59,580 bases of DNA, taken from NCBI RefSeq assembly GCF_900141935.1, contig NZ_FQYX01000026.1, positions 1 to 59,580 of the forward strand, in the 5' to 3' direction. This stretch comes from Arenibacter nanhaiticus (GTDB lineage Bacteria; Bacteroidota; Bacteroidia; Flavobacteriales; Flavobacteriaceae). The notes beneath the pieces are model-generated. The model was given only the letters and a program-made list of their open reading frames with translations. It had not been told where the DNA came from and searched no databases. Of the stretch, positions 43,781 through 53,882 are shown one piece after another (position 1 is the first letter of the stretch; every line of letters begins with the position of its first letter). Made by a program: the position numbers and the translations under genes.

Positions 43781-45061
43781 ATGAATACGACCAAAATTGC
43801 AATTCTAGGACTAGGTTATGTAGGTTTACCTTTGGCACGATTATTCGCTACAAAATTCCCAGTTGTTGGGTTTGATATTAACGAAAAAAGAATTGATGAA
43901 TTACGTTCGGGAATAGATAAAACCCTAGAGGTAGAAGATGAGCTTTTACAAGAAGTCCTTTGTGCGTCTACAGATATGACCAAGGGGCTATATTGTACCA
44001 ATCACTTAGAAGACATTGCAGATTGTAACTATTACATCATTACTGTTCCCACCCCGGTAGACAGTACTAACCGACCTATTTTAACCCCATTATACAAGGC
44101 CAGTGAAACCGTAGGAAAGGTTCTTAAAAAAGGTGATGTTGTAATTTATGAATCTACCGTATACCCTGGGGTTACGGAGGAAGAGTGTGTTCCGGTTTTG
44201 GAAAATATAAGTGGACTTAAATTCAATATCGATTTTTTCGCCGGCTATTCCCCAGAACGTATCAATCCTGGAGACAAGGAACATACGGTCGAAAAAATAA
44301 TGAAGGTAACCTCAGGATCTACTCCCGTAATAGGCAAAAAGGTAGATGACTTATACGCTTCGGTTATTACCGCAGGCACACACTTGGCACCTACTATCCG
44401 GGTAGCAGAAGCCGCCAAGGTCATAGAAAATTCTCAACGAGATATCAATATTGCCTTTGTAAATGAACTAGCAAAAATTTTTAATTTAATGGGGATAGAC
44501 ACCCATGATGTATTGGAGGCTGCTAGTACCAAATGGAACTTTTTACCTTTTAAACCTGGCTTGGTTGGCGGACACTGTATAGGTGTAGATCCTTATTATT
44601 TAGCACAAAAAGCTCAGGAATATGGCTATCATCCGGAAATTATTCTTGCTGGTCGAAGAATGAACGATGGGATGGGGAAATATGTAGCATCGGAAGTGGT
44701 TAAATTAATGGTACAAAATGATATTAAGGTCAAAGGATCGAATATTTTAGTGCTTGGTATAACCTTTAAGGAAAATTGCCCTGATGTGCGAAATACTAAG
44801 GCCGTCGATGTCATTAATAACCTAAAAAGTTACGGCGCACTAATTACAACCTATGATCCATGGGCATCTCCCGAGGAAGTAGCACATGAGTACAATTTAA
44901 AAACAACACAACAATTACCAAATGAAAAATTCAATGCCATTGTTTTAGCGGTTGGACATAATTCATTTCTAAACATTGACCTATCGGCTATGCTTATAAA
45001 AAACGGGGTATTGTATGATGTAAAAAGCGTTTTAAATGGAAGAGTAAGTGCTAGGTTATAA
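43781..45061 (+). CDS. UDP-HexNAc 6-dehydrogenase, TviB/WbpO-like
   Basis: A 426-aa nucleotide-sugar dehydrogenase with GLGYVGLPLARLFATK, YESTVYPGVTEEECVPVLE, YSPERINPGDKEHTV and the active-site Cys in PGLVGGHCIGVDPYYLAQKA (near residue 266). These match the TviB/WbpO group that oxidises UDP-GlcNAc or UDP-GalNAc to the uronic acid, a different branch from Ugd. With the TviC-like epimerase it provides GalNAcA-type residues. Confidence 0.9.
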   Translation: MNTTKIAILGLGYVGLPLARLFATKFPVVGFDINEKRIDELRSGIDKTLEVEDELLQEVLCASTDMTKGLYCTNHLEDIADCNYYIITVPTPVDSTNRPILTPLYKASETVGKVLKKGDVVIYESTVYPGVTEEECVPVLENISGLKFNIDFFAGYSPERINPGDKEHTVEKIMKVTSGSTPVIGKKVDDLYASVITAGTHLAPTIRVAEAAKVIENSQRDINIAFVNELAKIFNLMGIDTHDVLEAASTKWNFLPFKPGLVGGHCIGVDPYYLAQKAQEYGYHPEIILAGRRMNDGMGKYVASEVVKLMVQNDIKVKGSNILVLGITFKENCPDVRNTKAVDVINNLKSYGALITTYDPWASPEEVAHEYNLKTTQQLPNEKFNAIVLAVGHNSFLNIDLSAMLIKNGVLYDVKSVLNGRVSARL

Positions 45062-45127
45062 TATAAAAGCAAATTAAAATCCATTTTGTTCAATCTGCCA
45101 AAAAACTAATTTATAGATGAATACTAG

Positions 45128-46477
45128 ATGATTCCGCTGTTTCTCAAAACAATTAATAACAAACTTATTGGTCTGGGTAAAAATCCCATTATCAGGAATA
45201 TGTTATTAGTGGGATCTATCTCATTTCTCATTAAAATAGTTTCATTTTATAAAGAAACAATTGTTGCTTCATTATTTGGTCTATCAGAATTATTAGACAC
45301 TTACTATATTGCCATATTAATCCCTTCCTTTATTCAAAATGTATTTATTGGATCTTTAAAAAATTTATTTATTCCCAATTATATTAATGAAATAAATACA
45401 ACAAATGATAAAGGAAGTTTTCAAACTTTCACTTTTTATTCCATTACTGTACTAATTGTTATTTTAACAATTGTAGCGCTTGTCTTATCAGAATTTTTTC
45501 TTGAATATGTTTTCCCTGGTCATAACGAGAGTTACTATAATTTAATACGTACGCAACTCTATTATGTACTACCTTGTTTATTCTTATGGGGTTATACCGG
45601 TTTTTTAAACGGATTACAAGAAATAAATAACAATTTCTTTGCTTCAACAATAGCTCAAATATTTTTACCCGTTGTCACCATTGTATGTTTGATCTTCTCT
45701 AAAGATCATTTTGGAGAGATGGTTTTGGTTATAGGCTTACTACTGGGTAGTATAACAAGTTTTTTATACACCTTAACAACTAGTTTACTGAATAAGATAA
45801 TCATTTTAGGAGCTTTGAGAACCAATGACAACATTATTGCCATGTTCAAGCAGTACCCTTCCAAGACTACTTCTGGACTACTTACGGGTATAAACCCGTT
45901 TGTAGATCAATTCTTCGCAGCTCAGTTAGTAACGGGATCGATAGCGGCTATGAATTACGGAATAAAGATTCCTGCTTTCACAGTTGGAATTCTTATGATA
46001 TCAATAGGAAATGTTATATTACCACACTTTTCTAGGCTTATCAACATTGACCTACAGAAAGCCTATTTTCAGCTTTATAAAATATTGAAAATCATATTTT
46101 TAAGCAGTTTATTAGTTACCATAGTAACCATTATTTTTTCCGAAAACATCATTCAAATTTTATTTGAACGAAACGAATTTACTTCGGAAGACACCTACAT
46201 TGTTTCCAATATTCAAAAACTCGCCTTGATTTACGTACCTTTTTACCTGTGTACATTGGTTTGTGTTAAATTCTTGACCTCCATAAATGAAAATAAATTT
46301 ATGGCATGGATTTCCTTTTGGAACTTACTATTAAACCTAATAATGAATTATGTTTTAGTGCAATATTATGGAGTTTACGGACTTGTTTTAAGCACCACCA
46401 TAGTTTACATTATTTGTAGCATCATATACGTTTACTACACGTACACTTTATTCAAAAAAAATAGTATTAGTAATTAA
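45128..46477 (+). CDS. wzx: Polysaccharide flippase (Wzx/MurJ-like)
   Basis: A 449-aa membrane protein with about 14 hydrophobic segments and the MviN/MurJ-type start VGSISFLIKIVSFYKETIVASLFGLSELLDTYYIAILIPSF. NPFVDQFFAAQLVTGSIAAMNYG is the conserved central region. It would move lipid-linked repeat units across the inner membrane. MurJ-type proteins commonly replace classical Wzx in Bacteroidetes loci. Confidence 0.88.
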   Translation: MIPLFLKTINNKLIGLGKNPIIRNMLLVGSISFLIKIVSFYKETIVASLFGLSELLDTYYIAILIPSFIQNVFIGSLKNLFIPNYINEINTTNDKGSFQTFTFYSITVLIVILTIVALVLSEFFLEYVFPGHNESYYNLIRTQLYYVLPCLFLWGYTGFLNGLQEINNNFFASTIAQIFLPVVTIVCLIFSKDHFGEMVLVIGLLLGSITSFLYTLTTSLLNKIIILGALRTNDNIIAMFKQYPSKTTSGLLTGINPFVDQFFAAQLVTGSIAAMNYGIKIPAFTVGILMISIGNVILPHFSRLINIDLQKAYFQLYKILKIIFLSSLLVTIVTIIFSENIIQILFERNEFTSEDTYIVSNIQKLALIYVPFYLCTLVCVKFLTSINENKFMAWISFWNLLLNLIMNYVLVQYYGVYGLVLSTTIVYIICSIIYVYYTYTLFKKNSISN

Positions 46478-46488
46478 ATACTAAGGAT

Positions 46489-47556
46489 ATGAAAATCGAT
46501 TTTATAGTAAGTTCTTTGATTGGGGGAGGCGCTGAACGTGTACTAGTTCTTCTCGCAGCCCATCTTCTACAAAAAGGACATAGTGTATCCATAATTACAT
46601 TTAATAAAGGAGAAGACTTTGAAATCGACCCTGGCATCCATAGAATTCGTCTTCACGATGGAGGAATAAAAAATCACACACTTCGAAGCCTCAATAATTT
46701 ATATAAATACTATAAAGTAAAAATTAACCGTCCCGAAATCGCAATATCCTTTATTACGGCCACCAATCTTATTGCCATCATAGTTGCAAAATACTTCAAA
46801 ATACCCATAATATGTTCAGAGCATATCAACCACTTGCAAAAAGGGAATTATATAACCAAGTTCACCCGTTCTATTGCCTATAGATTTGCGGATAGAGTCA
46901 CTGTATTAACTACCTTTGATAAACCTTATTATGAAAAAAAAGGGATAAAGGTAACCGTTATGCCAAACCCATGTACTTTTTCACCCATAAAAACTTACAA
47001 CCCAAAAAGAGATAAAATTCTTTTAGCCATCGGTAATTTAGACCGATATTATCATAAAGGCTTTGATAATTTAATTCAACTGATACATCCTGTTTTAAAA
47101 AGTAATAAGGATTGGAAATTAAAAATTATCGGAGGTGGTGATGACGGTATGCAGTTTTTAAAAAAAAAGGTCGAGCAATTGCTAATGACCGATCAGATAA
47201 TCTTTACTGGTTTCCAATCTGATATAAATTCAATCTTAACAAAATCCCAAATATTCATTCTCTCCTCTCGTTTTGAAGGTTTGCCCATGGTGCTTTTAGA
47301 AGCCATGTCGCAAGGAGTCACTTGTATCGCCTTTGATTGTGTTTCAGGGCCATCCGATATAATTCGACAGGGAGAAAACGGTCTTTTAATTGAAAACCAG
47401 AACCAAAATGCCATGGCCGATGGTATTGGTTCCTTAATTAATAATAAAGAATTAAGAACAACATTGGCCCAAAACGCCATTACCAGTATAGATCAATACC
47501 ACATCGACAGAATCATTACAAAATGGGAAGAATTGTTTAATGTTTTAAAAATCTAA
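46489..47556 (+). CDS. Glycosyltransferase family 4
   Basis: A 355-aa GT-B enzyme. The N-terminal loop is SLIGGGAERVLVLLAAHLLQ and the donor-binding C-terminal motif FILSSRFEGLPMVLLEAMSQGVTCIAFDCVSGPSDII (EX7E-type) lies near residues 257-290. It likely adds one sugar of the repeat unit; donor and linkage are unknown. It ends at the start of the polymerase gene. Confidence 0.9.
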   Translation: MKIDFIVSSLIGGGAERVLVLLAAHLLQKGHSVSIITFNKGEDFEIDPGIHRIRLHDGGIKNHTLRSLNNLYKYYKVKINRPEIAISFITATNLIAIIVAKYFKIPIICSEHINHLQKGNYITKFTRSIAYRFADRVTVLTTFDKPYYEKKGIKVTVMPNPCTFSPIKTYNPKRDKILLAIGNLDRYYHKGFDNLIQLIHPVLKSNKDWKLKIIGGGDDGMQFLKKKVEQLLMTDQIIFTGFQSDINSILTKSQIFILSSRFEGLPMVLLEAMSQGVTCIAFDCVSGPSDIIRQGENGLLIENQNQNAMADGIGSLINNKELRTTLAQNAITSIDQYHIDRIITKWEELFNVLKI

Positions 47557-48717
47557 ATGAAAAAGCTAGGCATCATTTTTTTTCTCTATGGTTTTATTGT
47601 TAGTATCCTGAATATTCAACAATTTTTAACCCATTATATATCAACAGGTGTAGGACAAAACTTTGCATATCTAAATTTAGTTTTGCTCGTTTTAGGGTCG
47701 TTAATCTTTTTAAAAGAAGATGGGGTGTACTCAACTACAGCTAAAACCTGGATATTTTTTTATATCACGTATTATGCTTTTGGCTTAGTGGCAAGCATTA
47801 CTTTTGACAGGCTCGATTATATTCCTCAGACCATTGTTCCGGTAGTTTATTTTTTTGGTTTCTTCATTTTTTTTAAAACAAAAAAAAACCAAAAGATATT
47901 TTTTAACACCTTATTAGTAACCTTATTCATTTCTTCAGTTTTTTTGGTTGTATTTTATCATATAGGGTATGATGTTGGATCTTTTGGACCTAAAAAATAT
48001 GGTATTGACAGAGCCGAAGGGCTTTTTGGAGATGCCAATAACAGTGCGCTTATTGCCATTATAACCTATATTCTATTTCATAAATTTTACAATCCTAAGC
48101 TATACCTTATAAAATTTATGGTATTAGTTTTTATAGCGTATTCGATATTTTTAACATTCTCTACTACTGGTTTGTTCATTTTCGTTTTAGTAAATCTCTT
48201 AATAAACTATAAGTTTTTTACTAAGGAAAGAATATTTATCGCCCTTTTCCTTCTCCCTATTTTATATTTTGGAATTATTAACTTAACTCAGATTGCAAGT
48301 AGTTTTAATTTGAGGGAAGCTCAATATTTAAAAGTTAAGAATTTAGAGAATCTACTCACCTTTAACTTAGAAGAAGTAGACAGCTCAGGAAGGACCGGTC
48401 TATTAAATACCCTATTGAATTTTGTGTATGAGAATCCTTTTATCGGAAATGGAATTGGATTTGGAAATACCATGCGAGGCCATAATACTATTGTGGGCAT
48501 TTGGGCCGATGCGGGAATCGTCCCCCTTATAGCCTTCTTTATTTTATTAGGAGTCTATTTCAACAAAATAATAAGGTCTTCTGCCGAAAAAAGATATTAT
48601 ATTCTCGCTGTTTTCCTTACATTTCTAATATTTATGACCAGTTTACAAACGGTTATCAACCAACCTTATATCGTTTGTATATTTATTTATTTAGGCTATG
48701 TTTTAGATGAAGAATAA
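47557..48717 (+). CDS. wzy: Polysaccharide polymerase (Wzy/O-antigen ligase-like)
   Basis: A 386-aa protein with about 11 hydrophobic helices. The large loop carries GNGIGFGNTMRGHNTIVGIWADAGIVPLIAFFILL, the H-N-motif typical of Wzy_C/O-antigen-ligase proteins. Sequence conservation in this family is low, so assignment rests on topology, the loop motif and position between glycosyltransferases. It would polymerise repeat units in the periplasm. Confidence 0.8.
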   Translation: MKKLGIIFFLYGFIVSILNIQQFLTHYISTGVGQNFAYLNLVLLVLGSLIFLKEDGVYSTTAKTWIFFYITYYAFGLVASITFDRLDYIPQTIVPVVYFFGFFIFFKTKKNQKIFFNTLLVTLFISSVFLVVFYHIGYDVGSFGPKKYGIDRAEGLFGDANNSALIAIITYILFHKFYNPKLYLIKFMVLVFIAYSIFLTFSTTGLFIFVLVNLLINYKFFTKERIFIALFLLPILYFGIINLTQIASSFNLREAQYLKVKNLENLLTFNLEEVDSSGRTGLLNTLLNFVYENPFIGNGIGFGNTMRGHNTIVGIWADAGIVPLIAFFILLGVYFNKIIRSSAEKRYYILAVFLTFLIFMTSLQTVINQPYIVCIFIYLGYVLDEE

Positions 48718-48786
48718 CAGTTAAAAACTTGGTAATAAAAATCCTTTTATTTTAATAGCCTTATTATCAATCAAAAAACCAACGTT

Positions 48787-49701
48787 ATGAAAAAGATCAT
48801 TAAACATATTTATAATGAATCCAATATTGGATATTACCTAATTGAGCCTTTTTTAAAAACATATTACTTCCTTAAATACAGAACTAGCTCGGACAAGGCT
48901 TTTTTAAAAAAACAATTTAAAAACAATTTTGGATACCCAATCAACTTAGATCATCCGAAAACTTTAAATGAAAAAATTCTGTGGTTAAAATTAAATGACA
49001 GAACCCGTTTACATACCATATCTGCTGACAAGTTCGCTGTACGGGATTATATTAAAGAAAAAATTGGAAATGAATATCTTATTCCTATTTCCTTTATGAC
49101 TAAAAATGTGAATGATATCACTCCAATGAATTTACCTGATTATCCTTGTATCATCAAAACCAATCATGATAGCGGAGGTGGGATTTTTGTTAGGGACAAA
49201 AAAAAACTCAACTACACAGAAACTAAAAAGTTGCTCAAAAGGCGTTTATCTAGGAACTATTATTACGCCAAAAAGGAGTGGCAATACAAAGACATTGAAC
49301 CCTGTATCATAGTAGAAAAATTGCTTACCACTCCTGATGGCTGCATTCCTGCTGACTACAAATTCCATTGTTTTAATGGTAAGCTTGCATACATTCAAGT
49401 CGATTTGGATAGAGCTACCGACCATAAAAGAAACCACTATGATCCGGATTGGAATTTCTTAGATTTTAAGTGGATTTATGAAAATGGAAATCAGGTTGAA
49501 AGACCGGAAAGTTTAGAAAAAATGAAAGCTCTATCTGAAAAAATCGCTGAAGATTTTATTTATGTAAGAGTCGATTTGTACACCATAGATTCTAAAATAT
49601 ATTTTGGGGAATTAACTTTTCATTCAGAATCTGGATTAGGCAAATTTACGCCTGAAGTTTGGGACAAGAAATTAGGTGAAAAATTAGCCTTACCCCTATA
49701 A
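48787..49701 (+). CDS. TupA-like ATP-grasp protein
   Basis: A 304-aa protein with the TupA hallmarks: HPKTLNEKILWLKLNDRT, TISADKFAVRDYIKEKIGNEYLIP, CIIKTNHDSGGGIF and PADYKFHCFNGKLAYIQVDLDR. The family is an ATP-grasp relative first linked to teichuronopeptide synthesis. It may attach an amino acid or related group to uronic acid carboxylates; the exact reaction is not established. Its position among uronate-related genes fits. Confidence 0.85.
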   Translation: MKKIIKHIYNESNIGYYLIEPFLKTYYFLKYRTSSDKAFLKKQFKNNFGYPINLDHPKTLNEKILWLKLNDRTRLHTISADKFAVRDYIKEKIGNEYLIPISFMTKNVNDITPMNLPDYPCIIKTNHDSGGGIFVRDKKKLNYTETKKLLKRRLSRNYYYAKKEWQYKDIEPCIIVEKLLTTPDGCIPADYKFHCFNGKLAYIQVDLDRATDHKRNHYDPDWNFLDFKWIYENGNQVERPESLEKMKALSEKIAEDFIYVRVDLYTIDSKIYFGELTFHSESGLGKFTPEVWDKKLGEKLALPL

Positions 49702-49751
49702 TAACAAACCGCTATAACCAAGAACGAATTTATCAGCAACCATATTTTTAT

Positions 49752-50840
49752 ATGATCAAACGTAAATTAAAAATAGTTTTTATTATTCCTTCTCTAAAAG
49801 CTGGAGGTGCGGAACGGGTAATGTCATATGTAGCACAACATATAGATAGAACTATCTTTAATGTTACCCTTTTGGTTATTGGTTACAAAAAAGATTGCCA
49901 ATATCAAGTCGACAATATTAAAGTTGTTTTTTTGAATAAACCCAGAGTCCTAAAATCTATTCCAAATCTCTTTGTCTTTTTATTTAAAAATCCCCCTGAT
50001 ATTGCCATAAGTGCGATAGGACATTTAAATACGGTAATGGGCTTATTATCTATATTTTTCCCTACATCTAAATTTGTTGCACGGGAAGTTAATGTCAATA
50101 GTGTTTTAAAAGAGTACTCCGAAAATAAACCTATAAAATGCTTTAGTCTTCTATCCCTAATCAGTAAAAAACTAATAGATAAAATAGTTTGCCAGTCTAA
50201 TGATATGGCCAAGGACATGGTTCTTAACTTTAAGGTTAATCCAGATAAAATTATAGTTATTAATAACCCAATTACGGATAATTTTAAGGTAAAAAAAGAG
50301 GATCATTCACTTCCAAAAGTTTTTTTTAAATTTATTACCATTGGAAGATTAGCAAAACAAAAGGGACATCTTAGAATATTAGAAGTATTAAAAGAATTAG
50401 ATTTTCCCTTTCACTATACCATTATTGGTGATGGTCCTGAAAAGGAAAATATTTTTGACACAGCAAAAAAATATGGGCTATCGAATTATATTACCCATAT
50501 TCCATACACCAAAAATGTTGAAGAATACTTAGTACAAAGCGATGTATTTTTACAAGGCTCTTATGTTGAAGGGTTTCCTAATGCTCTTTTAGAGAGCTGT
50601 GCGGTAGGCACTCCGGTTATCGCTTTCCAAGCACCCGGAGGAATAGATGAAATTATAACAGATGGCCTAAATGGATTTATCGCCGACTCTACAGTTGATT
50701 ACGTTAATAAAATTAAATTATTAACCCAAAATTACCAAAACTGGAAGCCAAGTGTTGTGCGCAATTCTATATATAATAAATATAATTCAAATAAGATTCT
50801 AAAGGAATATGAAAATCTATTTGTCGAAATTTTAAATTAA
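49752..50840 (+). CDS. Glycosyltransferase family 4
   Basis: A 362-aa GT-B enzyme. SLKAGGAERVMSYVAQHI at the N-terminus, FITIGRLAKQKGHLRILEVL and DVFLQGSYVEGFPNALLESCAVGTPVIAFQAPGGIDEII at the C-terminus are the family motifs. Its stop is immediately followed by the ATG of the next glycosyltransferase gene. Confidence 0.9.
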   Translation: MIKRKLKIVFIIPSLKAGGAERVMSYVAQHIDRTIFNVTLLVIGYKKDCQYQVDNIKVVFLNKPRVLKSIPNLFVFLFKNPPDIAISAIGHLNTVMGLLSIFFPTSKFVAREVNVNSVLKEYSENKPIKCFSLLSLISKKLIDKIVCQSNDMAKDMVLNFKVNPDKIIVINNPITDNFKVKKEDHSLPKVFFKFITIGRLAKQKGHLRILEVLKELDFPFHYTIIGDGPEKENIFDTAKKYGLSNYITHIPYTKNVEEYLVQSDVFLQGSYVEGFPNALLESCAVGTPVIAFQAPGGIDEIITDGLNGFIADSTVDYVNKIKLLTQNYQNWKPSVVRNSIYNKYNSNKILKEYENLFVEILN

Positions 50841-52001
50841 ATGTATCCAAAAAGAATTTTACATGTATTAACTTCTATGACCCGGGGAGGCGCCGAAAAT
50901 ATGGTTATGAATTATTACCGTGCCATAGATAGAACTAGGGTACAATTTGATTTTCTTTTACACAGAGATGAAAAGTCGGCTTTTGAAGACGAGATAATAT
51001 CCTTAGGTGGGAAAATATATAAAATCCCTCCTATAACTCCAAAAAATTACTTTTTGCACCAAAAAGTATTAAACACCTTTTTTAAAAATCACCCTGAGTA
51101 TCAAATTGTTCATTCACATCTAAACGCTTTGAGCTATTTTATTCTAAAAGCCTCAAAAAAAAGAGCAATCCCAATAAGAATAGCACATTCCCACACATCA
51201 ATTGAACCATTTTATAAAAAAATATTTATTAAAAATACTGATTTAAAGACCACTGTTAAGGATACCATTCAATCAATTATAAGATATAAGGTACCCAAAT
51301 ATGCCACTCATTACTATTCTTGTGGTATCAAGGCTGGCAAATGGTTGTTTGGCTCGAAAAACAAAGAGGTAACCGTTATAAATAATGCTATTGATGCCTC
51401 GTTATTTACCTATGATCCTATAAAATCGTTAAAGGCAAAAAAAACTTTTAATATCAATGGAAAAATAGCAATCGGTCATGTCGGCAATTTTGTAGAAGCA
51501 AAAAATCATAGTTTTATAATTAAAATATTTCATGAATTACTTTTAATAAAAAATAATTTCGTCCTAGTATTAGTAGGTTACGGATATTATGGATCTAAAA
51601 TAGAAAAGGAAGTTATAGCCTTAAAACTTGAACAGAATATATGTTATTTAGGCGTACGCGAAGATATTCCTAATATTTTACAGGCCTTCGATTTATTTTT
51701 ATTTCCTTCATTATACGAAGGTTTACCTGTTACCTTAATTGAGGCTCAGGCATCCGGATTAAAAATAATAGCCTCCGACACTATTACTAAAGAGGTAGCT
51801 ATCACTGAGCTCATTACTTTTTGTAGCCTACGAAAATCTGAAAAAGAATGGGCTGAACTAATTATAAAGAATTTAGAATACACACGTAGAAATACTTTCC
51901 AAGAAATTGTCGATGGCAACTATGACATATTTCAAAATTCGGAAAAATTACAGGAATTTTATTTAAACCAACCAACATGTGCGGAATCAATGGATTTATA
52001 A
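50841..52001 (+). CDS. Glycosyltransferase family 4 (EpsF-like)
   Basis: A 386-aa GT-B enzyme starting RILHVLTSMTRGGAENMVMNYYRAIDRTRVQFDFLLHRDEK, the pattern of EpsF-type transferases. The donor-binding motif is DLFLFPSLYEGLPVTLIEAQASGLKIIASD. The 3' end overlaps asnB by 25 bp. Confidence 0.88.
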   Translation: MYPKRILHVLTSMTRGGAENMVMNYYRAIDRTRVQFDFLLHRDEKSAFEDEIISLGGKIYKIPPITPKNYFLHQKVLNTFFKNHPEYQIVHSHLNALSYFILKASKKRAIPIRIAHSHTSIEPFYKKIFIKNTDLKTTVKDTIQSIIRYKVPKYATHYYSCGIKAGKWLFGSKNKEVTVINNAIDASLFTYDPIKSLKAKKTFNINGKIAIGHVGNFVEAKNHSFIIKIFHELLLIKNNFVLVLVGYGYYGSKIEKEVIALKLEQNICYLGVREDIPNILQAFDLFLFPSLYEGLPVTLIEAQASGLKIIASDTITKEVAITELITFCSLRKSEKEWAELIIKNLEYTRRNTFQEIVDGNYDIFQNSEKLQEFYLNQPTCAESMDL

Positions 52002-53881
52002 TTAAAACCAACCAAGCAAACCAACATTTAGCCCAAGATGTGAATGACATGAATAACCTCATTACACATCGTGGCCCAGATGATGACGGTGTCTTTACCT
52101 ATCACAATGATGGTTTCAGCATCGGTATGGGCATGAGACGGCTATCTATTATAGATTTAAGCTTAGGAAAACAACCAATATTTTCTGAAGACAAACAACT
52201 AGTTATCCTCTTTAACGGTGAAATATACAACTATTTAGATCTAAAAAATAAATTACAACAAAACGGAGTTCAATTCCTAACCAATAGTGATACCGAAGTA
52301 ATTCTAAAATTATATGAACATGAAGGGGAATCATCGTTCAAAAAGTTAGACGGCATGTTCGCTTTTAGTATTTATGATAAAAAAAGAAACAAGCTTTTTA
52401 TTGCCAGAGATTTTTTTGGTGAAAAACCTTTGTACTACACCTCTCATAATGATCAATTCGTTTGGGGGTCGGAACTAAAATCGGTGATAAATAAGCTTAA
52501 GCTGAAACCCAAAATTGATAAAAAAGGATTAAACCTTTTTTTTAGGCTTACTTACATTCCTGCTCCATTTACAATTTATAATGGTGTTTATAAACTAGAG
52601 GCCAATCATTATTTATCATACGACCTACTTACTCATGAATTCGTAATCATCCCGATTGAAAAACCTTCCAAAATCGTTCAAAATAAGAACTACTCTCTAA
52701 AAACTGCAAAAAAAGAAGTTAAAGAATTAGTATACGAAACGGTTTCAAGTAGATCTATTTCAGATGTGCCTTTAGGGACATTCTTATCTGGTGGTGTAGA
52801 CTCGTCCATTGTTTCTTTATGTTTGGCACAAGAGAAATCGTCTCCTATAGATACCTTTTCAATTGGCTTCGAAAAAAAGGCCTACGATGAGACCGATAAG
52901 TCTAGAGTTGTTGCAAAACTTATCGGGAGCAACCATCATGAATTCATAATTGGAGAAAAAGATATTCAAAAAAATATTGAAGAAATCCTTTTAAACTTTG
53001 ACGAACCCTTTGCCGACTCCTCGAGTTTGCCGACCTATCTTGTTTCCAACAGAACAAGTGATTATGTAAAAGTTGCATTGACCGGTGATGGAGGCGATGA
53101 AGTCTTTGGTGGTTACAACAAATATTATATGGGAAAAATGAATAACTATTATTCAAAATTTATTCCAGAGCCGTTTCATAATTTTATATCCGCTATCAGT
53201 TCCCCAATTTTAAAAACAAAAAGCGATAAAAGAAAACATTTGTTCAAGTTAGAACGATTATTAAACTCTATTAATTACAACGGGCAGTATTATTGGGATA
53301 TTATTTCCCTTGGATATACCAAAAATAGCCTTCACCAATTCCTATTACCTGCTATTTTGGAAGATAATATCTTTGAATGGTATAAAAACAAAACCGGAAT
53401 AGCGAATCCTACAAGTTTATCAGATTTTAGAACAATTGATAAGCATATAAGTCTAGAGGGTGATATGCTTGTAAAAGTTGATAGAACTAGCATGCTTAAT
53501 TCCTTGGAATGTAGGGCACCATTTTTAAATAAAACACTATGGAATTATACCAATTCTCTTCCTGAAAGTTTATTGCTCAAGGGTTGGAATAAAAAATATA
53601 TTTTAAAAGAAGCATTTAAGGACCAGTTTGACGACGGCTTTTTAGATAAAAGCAAAAGTGGATTTGGAGCACCTGTCGGAGATTGGTTAAGATCCTCATT
53701 AAAATCTGAATTAGAAAGCTATATAGATACCAATAAACTAGAGAATCAAGGTGTTTTTAATATTGATCCCACAAGAGAATTAATATTTAATCACTTGAAT
53801 GCTAAAGCAGATAATACATTTAAGGTATGGACATTTTATTGTTTCCAAAAGTGGTACTATAATACTTACCAAAATCTTTAA
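51977..53881 (+). CDS. asnB: Asparagine-synthase-like glutamine amidotransferase
   Basis: A 634-aa protein with nucleophile Cys2 (MCGINGF), a GATase_7 domain to about residue 200 (FNGEIYNYLDLK, RDFFGEKPLYY) and a synthetase domain with the PP-loop SGGVDSSIVSL near 270. AFLNKTLWNYTNSLPE and WNKKYILKEAFKD are standard C-terminal blocks. Copies inside polysaccharide loci usually amidate uronic acids rather than make asparagine; with GalA/GalNAcA precursors here that is the likely job. The 25-bp overlap with the previous gene couples them. Confidence 0.88.
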   Translation: MCGINGFIIKTNQANQHLAQDVNDMNNLITHRGPDDDGVFTYHNDGFSIGMGMRRLSIIDLSLGKQPIFSEDKQLVILFNGEIYNYLDLKNKLQQNGVQFLTNSDTEVILKLYEHEGESSFKKLDGMFAFSIYDKKRNKLFIARDFFGEKPLYYTSHNDQFVWGSELKSVINKLKLKPKIDKKGLNLFFRLTYIPAPFTIYNGVYKLEANHYLSYDLLTHEFVIIPIEKPSKIVQNKNYSLKTAKKEVKELVYETVSSRSISDVPLGTFLSGGVDSSIVSLCLAQEKSSPIDTFSIGFEKKAYDETDKSRVVAKLIGSNHHEFIIGEKDIQKNIEEILLNFDEPFADSSSLPTYLVSNRTSDYVKVALTGDGGDEVFGGYNKYYMGKMNNYYSKFIPEPFHNFISAISSPILKTKSDKRKHLFKLERLLNSINYNGQYYWDIISLGYTKNSLHQFLLPAILEDNIFEWYKNKTGIANPTSLSDFRTIDKHISLEGDMLVKVDRTSMLNSLECRAPFLNKTLWNYTNSLPESLLLKGWNKKYILKEAFKDQFDDGFLDKSKSGFGAPVGDWLRSSLKSELESYIDTNKLENQGVFNIDPTRELIFNHLNAKADNTFKVWTFYCFQKWYYNTYQNL

Positions 53882-53882
53882 A

